Source: Drosophila miranda
Taxonomy: Eukaryota; Arthropoda; Insecta; Diptera; Drosophilidae
Length of the DNA stretch: 64,000 nucleotides
Reading direction: 5' to 3'
Assembly (NCBI RefSeq): GCF_003369915.1
Contig: NC_046677.1
Location: forward strand, 25,500,913-25,564,912
A program made the translations under genes and the position numbers. Shown piece after piece: positions 60,377-64,000 of this stretch. Under the pieces are notes generated by a model, which saw nothing but the letters and a program-made list of their open reading frames with translations, did no database searches and was not told the DNA's origin. Each line of letters begins with the position of its first letter. The first letter of the stretch is position 1.

Positions 60377-61730
60377 AAAAACAGTAATTTCTCCGCCAAA
60401 GCAGTCAGCTATTGTCACGGTATCTGTAACTGAGCTTTTGTCACGCTGCATCAGGCACTAGAGTTTGGCGACAATTTCAAATTAGCTTCAAACTAGAAAT
60501 CAAACTTGTAACAAATAAAAACACAATCTTTAACGTAATTGCATTGAACACTCAACAGCTTAAAGACTTTATTTATTTATCGATATCGATTTATTGCATT
60601 TTTTTCTCAACAATTATCTGCTGCTGTACGTATTGCTATATTCTATTTTAGTTTTGGCTCTTGTTCATGTCTGCAGGGTTGCATTTGCTTATAACTAATT
60701 AATAATTAAAATTGAATTTCGAAAATCGCGGATAACTTTGTTGTGGGCGTATGTATGTTCTCTTGCTGTCATTGGCTTGAGATTATGCGGAATTTAAGAA
60801 ACTGTTAAATTTGTTATCTATTGATATTCGTGTGTTTTTGGATTGCTAATTTGTTAACAACAATTATTGTTGATTGGCAACTTCTTTGGATTAAATGCAC
60901 TTTTCATATTGCTGGGAACCTATTATTTATTGCTTGGTTGGTTTCTGTTTCTGTGTTGGTTAGTGTCTGTTAGTGTTGGATATACCCGCTTGCCTCACAT
61001 GGTTATAATGTGTAAATATATTCATTCCTCTACTATATAAATACATTTGTGTTATTATTGTTAGTATTGCATTGGTTTGCATCTTTAGTTAATATATTTA
61101 TCTATTTAATAGCCTTGCATAAACGTTACTCTGATTTGTTTGGTGACACGCAAAAACAGTGTTGTAAATTACAAAAATATAGATTTATTCGTGTTGTCTG
61201 TTCTCGAAACTGAAAGCTCTGTAGAACCCGAAGAAACGCAACAAATGGATTATGATGTAACATTTATTAGCTTTGTAAGTTGTTTTAATTGTTGTTTTTT
61301 TCATAGTTTTCTTTGTTTTCACTTATTACAATACAAAAGGTACGAAAGGCGCGAGAAATTCCAATGGGATTCGCGGGGATTCCCTTGGAATTTACACTAA
61401 AAATTGACTTAATTGTGAAAAGTAAACAGAAATTAGGGTATTTTCGATTTCCCAAAAGATGCTTAAACTTAAACATGGTTTTCATCCATTTTTGTAATTT
61501 TTTGGGGATTTTGTGGGGAAGGGGAATATTCCTTCTTCTTTAATCTTACATTTCTACATTGCTGGAAAAAGGTTAAAGTGAATTTGGTAATGTAATCCGA
61601 CTCAATTGTCTATATACGAGTACTACATACATATGTATAGGAAAACTTGACTGAAAAGCGGCAACTAGTTCGAGTATCGGTATCTTTATCTTTTGTATTC
61701 ATTTCTCTTAATATTTGCGGGGGCTTTTAA

Positions 61731-61779
61731 TGGGGTTGGGGTAGGGGTTGAGAGTGGAGTTGGGGTTGGGGTTGGGGTG
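61731..61779 (+). repeat. GGGGTT-type G-rich tract
   Basis: Runs of three to four G separated by TT, TA or TGAGAGT, at least five runs within 50 bp. The plus strand fits the G-quadruplex pattern. It lies about 30-80 bp beyond the stop of the possible terminal exon. Confidence 0.7.
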
Positions 61780-61810
61780 TACGGGTATCTTATAGAAGGA
61801 CTATCTCCCG

Positions 61811-62079
61811 TTACTCAGCGCGACAGAGCAGCGAGGCGAAGCGGAAGAGCCGCATCCAGCTAAAGAGCTTCGACTCGATGAGATTCTCCTCCGCCGTCGA
61901 GGTCGTCATTGAGACCCGCGACGAATTGGAGGATTTGCTACTCCGTTTCTGCTGCATGATCCTGGGCGAGCTCATTTTCATTATCGAGTAAGTCGTCTTG
62001 ACGGCTTCTGGTTGCACACGCCACAAATGTGGGCGTGGGCTACGGCTGGCACAAGAGTGGAACAAACGAAACGCAAATG
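61811..62079 (-). CDS. Probable 3'-terminal exon of an unidentified gene
   Basis: An open frame of about 90 codons on the minus strand starts at a very strong acceptor (a CT-run then CTTTTCAG, at 62080-62100) and ends in a stop at 61811. The protein is basic and Ser-rich (KRSSKSSNSSRVSMTTS) and ends LFSWMRLFRFASLLCRAE, which is not low complexity. An in-frame ATG at about 61983 could be internal. Upstream exons would lie right of 62100 or outside the window. I could not recognise the family. It could be an exon of a gene extending past 64000. Confidence 0.4.
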
Positions 62080-64000
62080 CTGAAAAGAGAGAGAGAGAGA
62101 GAGACAGTATTATTCGAGTGCTATTCAAAGTGGCTCAGTCTGTTGAGGAGCCTCCCAAGCATCCTCCACATTCGAGTGGCTGCCGTGACACTTGAGCGGC
62201 AGTCAGCAAATCCCAGAAATCCTCTCCAAAAACTTAACAGGATAGAGGATGAGATGAGGTAGAAGGGCGAAAGAATGGACATCTTGCCAAATAAACTCGG
62301 AAATAATAAAAAATATATCACAGTTGCAAAAGCTTTTTAATTTTACCACTGGAATGAGTTGTTTAATGGTTTCACAACAAAAATACTCAACTCTTAGAGT
62401 ATACCAATTTATTTTACACTCCCCTCTAGAATGTCTAGAAAGCTCCATTAAAGACATGTCCAAATGGAACTAGTTCCTCAATAGAACTGCTGCTCACCTC
62501 TAATCGAAATGCTCCATTGCCTCAATCATGGCGTCACCTTCCGCCACACAATCACACACAGAGACACCCATCCATCCACATCACATCCCATAAACGAATC
62601 CATGCACACCCATCAAAAGCTGATGACCTTGCTCGATGCTCAAAAGAGAACCGAAACCCCCCCTCACCACCGTCCCAAAAATGAAACGGTTGCATGCTCG
62701 CTCCAGTTTCTCCAGATCCAACCAAAGCTCTGCTGTCGACGACGAGTCAATGACAAAAGTTACATTCGAGAACACATATGTACATACATATGTACATACA
62801 TATGTACATACATATGTGACAAAAAGAGACACAAGCGAACATATACGAATACACATATGTACAATGTATGTATGTATGTACAGTTATACAAAGAAATAGA
62901 ATTGATGTTTGCTTTAATTGAACAAAATCCTGCTTCTGTATGTTTTGCCAGGAGAGAGGGCAAACGGAAAGACTACATAAGTTCTACGTCATTTGCAATT
63001 ATGCAATGCCTCATCCCTCGTCCCACACATGCTTCTCCACCCCCTCCTACCAACCGCCTTGAAGCAGCAAATTAATTTCAATTTCCAGTAAAACCAAAAT
63101 TTGTTCATACATATGTATGTACATACATACATATGTATGTATGTGCAAACTCAGCGCTTTTTTCTCGGTTTCGTTTCTGTCAGCCCAAAAGTGCAGTCCG
63201 TCCCCCGCTCATATAAAACATTTCCATATATCACGCAACAAAAAAAAGAAAACAAAAAAGAAAACAAAAAAGAGATAAAAAAAGAGCAACGCCAGCAGCA
63301 GCAGCAGCTTATTTCGTCCACGCGACAACATAAAAATACTGTGGCTTTTGCTTAATCTTTGGTTTTCTTTTTTCCTGTTTTCTTGCTAAATAGTTTTCCA
63401 TTTTGTATGTTTTGTAAGCATTACTATTTTGTAAATATTTTTCTGCTCGAAAGACGCCTGCGCATTTGCCTCAACTCATTATACCGTTACGATCAGAGAG
63501 AAATAGAGTGAGATAACGGGAGGTAAAGTTGTTCCATGGTATGGTACAATGGGTGATGTGGAAAAGTCTTTTGACCGAAATGTTTTTGGCGAATTGGAGA
63601 TGTAAATACTGAAATATAAAAATGTCCATCAACTAATTATAGAAATGCTATCAATTAAATGATTTCCAATTCCAAGAGCATTTAAAGTTCATTTTACATA
63701 CATATTTTCTTCTTTTTTTTTCATTTCGCTTGAAATTTATACACATTCCAGGCACTGCACTGTCCTCTGCCCACTGCTCTGCCTATTACACTTCTTCTTC
63801 TGCTTTTGCCTTGGCGCTGCTGATCCTCTGCCCTGCCTCTGCCTTACTGGTGATCCGCTGCCCTATCTCTGCTCCTCCCCTGCACTTGTTTCCATTTCGT
63901 CTTGTGACATCAACATTTTCGGGAATGAGAAATATTTGTTGTTCTTGTTGCGCTTTAATCTTTTGATGGGACAAATGCAGCTGCTGCGCTGTCAGCTAGA
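62080..64000. other. Possible intron or intergenic DNA rich in microsatellites
   Basis: No gene recognised. It contains ACATATGTACAT-type repeats (62772-62817, 63104-63145), an AG-run (62086-62104), an AAAAGAAAAC repeat (63239-63290) and a CAG run (63294-63309). Confidence 0.55.

Larger units (their letters stand above)
59625..61810. other. Intergenic region with DINE-1-like element and G-rich tract
   Basis: No gene seen apart from the mobile element at 59801-60376, a DRE-like TATCGATA at 60578-60585 and the G-rich tract at 61731-61779. Confidence 0.6.

Noticed and set aside
61731-61779. Telomere-like repeat
   Set aside because: Drosophila telomeres are made of retrotransposons, not GGGGTT repeats, and the tract is short and internal between genes.

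Overview
The window is Drosophila nuclear DNA. Genes are compact and multi-exon with GT-AG introns, core promoters carry fly-specific motifs (Ohler motif 1 YGGTCACACTR, motif 6 GGTATATTTT, DRE TATCGATA), and there are DINE-1-type elements and a LOA/R1-type non-LTR retrotransposon. In D. melanogaster, as I remember the map, eRF3/Elf, Oatp30B and Trm1 lie near 30 on 2L, while cpb, CG17660, mRpL48, fritz and Rim2 lie near 21. Finding both sets together points to Muller element B of a species other than melanogaster. The obscura group is my best guess, but it is an inference.

Layout. (1) 1-19726: a tandem array of about 5.3-6.5 kb units. Each unit holds the 3' half of Oatp30B, a spacer, and the 3' half of eRF3 in convergent orientation. 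The repeating joint fuses the interior of an eRF3 exon to the interior of an Oatp30B exon, head to head. Three truncated eRF3 copies and three truncated, frameshifted Oatp30B copies are present. Two units share a LOA/R1-type insertion. (2) 18295-22084: the only complete eRF3 gene, minus strand. (3) 23456-24826 SC35/SRSF2; 27146-27780 a CFAP276-like ciliary gene; 27898-29790 Trm1. (4) 30449-33677: a palindrome with about 1.6-kb arms and a loop of about 80 bp, carrying two gene-like copies tail to tail. (5) 34722-44899: a gene-dense block of cpb, a TMEM87 homologue, mRpL48 and fritz. (6) 46830-57468: Rim2, with an 8.7-kb first intron containing a DINE-1-like element. (7) 58802-59624: a Dullard/CTDNEP1-like phosphatase, then a second DINE-1-like element and a probable 3'-terminal exon of an unidentified gene at 61811-62079.

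The genes are ordinary housekeeping and cell-biology loci (translation termination, splicing, tRNA modification, actin capping, mitochondrial translation and nucleotide import, planar polarity) and do not form one pathway. The parts that deserve attention are structural: the eRF3/Oatp array with its chimeric joint, the gene-bearing palindrome that could yield a long hairpin RNA, and a dispersed repeat that places the same motif-6/motif-1 promoter module near several of these genes.
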